Positions 62,961 to 64,000 of a DNA stretch of 64,000 nt are shown here, piece by piece. Under the pieces are notes generated by a model. It saw only the letters and a list, made by a program, of their open reading frames with translations, searched no databases and was not told the origin of the DNA. The DNA is from Defluviitoga tunisiensis (lineage in GTDB: Bacteria; Thermotogota; Thermotogae; Petrotogales; Petrotogaceae). Every line of letters begins with the position of its first letter. Position 1 is the first letter of the stretch. Made by a program: the position numbers and the translations under genes. Where the stretch lies: NCBI RefSeq assembly GCF_000953715.1, contig NZ_LN824141.1, forward strand, positions 1,168,001-1,232,000. The letters run 5' to 3'.

Positions 62961-62992
62961 AGGACAGCTAATCGCGACTGTCCTAAGTTTTT
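62961..62992 (+). terminator. Terminator after the endolysin
   Basis: AGGACAG / CTGTCCT stem with a ten-base loop and AAGTTTTT tail. Confidence 0.8.
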
Positions 62993-63007
62993 ATAGGAGG
63001 TGCTTGA

Positions 63008-63226
63008 ATGATAGAGGCGGCTAATCATTTACCATATAACCCGCAGGAAACGAACTATACAAAGATATCACAGGAGGAAATTCAAAGAGAGGTTGATTAC
63101 TGGCGGGCGTACAAAATTCTGCAGAGGATGCTTAAGGCGGGACTGATTTCAGAAGAAGAATTCAACAAAATCGACAAGTTGAACCGCAAAACTTTCTCGC
63201 CGATGTATGCACAGCTTATGGCCTAA
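63008..63226 (+). CDS. Small SHOCT-like protein next to the recombinase
   Basis: A 72-residue protein (ISQEEIQREVDYWRAYKILQRMLKAGLISEEEFNKIDKLNRKTFSP). The part LKAGLISEEEFNKIDK is a SHOCT-type short helical motif. GGAGG lies before the ATG. Such proteins regularly precede large serine recombinases in Bacillota elements, suggesting a helper role in recombination; that is inferred from position. Confidence 0.75.
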   Translation: MIEAANHLPYNPQETNYTKISQEEIQREVDYWRAYKILQRMLKAGLISEEEFNKIDKLNRKTFSPMYAQLMA

Positions 63227-63287
63227 TTAGCTTGCTATTAGCGGCACACAGAGGTAACATGTCACATGCCCAAAGGAGGTGAAAACA

Positions 63288-64000
63288 GTGAGAAAGGTAA
63301 CAAGGATTGATGGAAACAATGCTCTCCAAGCTTTCAAGCCAAAGGTGAGGGTAGCGGCTTATTGCAGGGTTTCAACAGACAGTGATGAGCAAATGGCAAG
63401 CCTGGAAGCACAAAAGGACCATTATGAATCCTATATAAAAGCAAATCCTGATTGGGAATTTGCAGGGATTTATTATGATGAAGGCATATCAGGCACAAAA
63501 AAGGAAAACCGAACTGGACTTTTGAGACTGCTTGCAGATTGCGAAAACAAAAAAATTGACTTTATTATAACCAAGTCGGTCAGCAGATTTGCCAGAAACA
63601 CAACCGACTGTATTGAGATGGTGAGAAAACTTACCGATCTCGGTGTTTTCATCTATTTCGAGAAAGAGAATATAAACACACAGCGCATGGAAGGCGAATT
63701 GGTGCTGACAATTTTGAGCAGTCTTGCAGAAAACGAGTCATTATCCATTGCAGAAAATAGTAAGTGGTCTATCAGACGTAGGTTCCAAAACGGAACATAC
63801 AAAATTTCGTATCCTCCCTATGGTTACGATTATGTGGATGGAAAGCTATTTATCAATAAAGAACAGGCTGAAATCGTAAAGCGGATTTTTTCCGAGGCTT
63901 TGGACGGTAAAGGCACACAGAAAATTGCAGATGGGCTAAATTCCGATAAAATCCCAACAAAGAGAGGTTCACACTGGACAGCGACAACTATCCGCGGCAT
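63288..64000 (+). CDS. Large serine recombinase, N-terminal part (cut by window end)
   Basis: An integrase/recombinase that would insert and excise the element. The frame starts at GTG 63288 with AAAGGAGG eight bases before, and 237 residues are visible. The resolvase domain shows AAYCRVSTDSDEQMASLEAQ (catalytic Ser), GIYYDEGISGT, FIITKSVSRFARNTTD and LGVFIYFEKENINT; the recombinase domain begins at YPPYGYDYVDG. The zinc-ribbon and coiled coil are outside the window. Its gene is expected near an attachment site beyond 64000. Confidence 0.93.
   Translation, partial: MRKVTRIDGNNALQAFKPKVRVAAYCRVSTDSDEQMASLEAQKDHYESYIKANPDWEFAGIYYDEGISGTKKENRTGLLRLLADCENKKIDFIITKSVSRFARNTTDCIEMVRKLTDLGVFIYFEKENINTQRMEGELVLTILSSLAENESLSIAENSKWSIRRRFQNGTYKISYPPYGYDYVDGKLFINKEQAEIVKRIFSEALDGKGTQKIADGLNSDKIPTKRGSHWTATTIRG

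Overview
The window joins two kinds of DNA. Bases 1 to about 29,100 are AT-rich. They carry a compact flagellar and chemotaxis set (flgM-flgN-flgK-flgL-fliW-csrA, cheW, a methyl-accepting receptor) and a ROK-controlled amino-sugar operon. Also present are a 1-Cys peroxiredoxin, mgtE, tgt and a large envelope-type protein. Gene content and base composition fit a Thermotogota chromosome, probably of the Petrotogaceae type; the genus cannot be fixed from sequence alone. From about 29,120 onwards the DNA looks acquired: first a restriction island, then an IS21-type element, then a visibly more GC-rich, Bacillota-like siphovirus genome cut off by the window end inside a large serine recombinase.

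Host part. Minus strand 9205-1782 is one operon: ROK repressor, cytoplasmic GH3 beta-N-acetylhexosaminidase, sugar-binding lipoprotein/periplasmic protein, two permeases (one with an unusual extracytoplasmic insertion) and a secreted GH18 enzyme. Its promoter is overlapped by a 39-bp palindrome that is a strong candidate operator. The flagellar operon is read leftward from 14762 to 9906. A second forward block (18332-26806) holds an M24 peptidase, a cyclodeaminase-like protein, tgt, a small unknown, a VanZ-like protein, a TPR protein and a 953-residue exported protein. Between mgtE and the peptidase lies a tandem array of about 82-bp units with two hairpins each. An IS200/IS605-type element follows (26902-27781): it keeps a well-folded omega (HEARO) RNA but only the C-terminal part of IscB.

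Acquired part. A type III restriction-modification island (small HTH protein, Res, Mod) has its own promoter and terminator and is followed by istA/istB. A probable cos region leads into the late module of an HK97-fold siphovirus: terS, two ParB-methyltransferase fusions, an accessory cassette (virulence-related protein, small conserved phage proteins, amidoligase, gamma-glutamylcyclotransferase), terL, portal, ClpP-like protease, capsid, connector and tail genes, tape measure, Dit, Tal, tail GH18 protein, holin, endolysin and recombinase. No repressor, replication or early genes lie between the restriction island and terS, so the left side of the phage is missing, replaced or elsewhere.

Points most worth a second look: a canonical -1 frameshift signal (A AAA AAC plus a 13-bp stem) fusing the two tail-chaperone frames; an Erm-type rRNA methyltransferase with a leader peptide and alternative hairpins inserted backwards in the tail module; an antisense self-promoted gene between terL and portal; the amidoligase cassette whose two largest proteins share a C-terminal module; an in-frame UGA in the endolysin and a frameshift in a small phage gene, which suggest decay; and the headless IscB with intact omega RNA.
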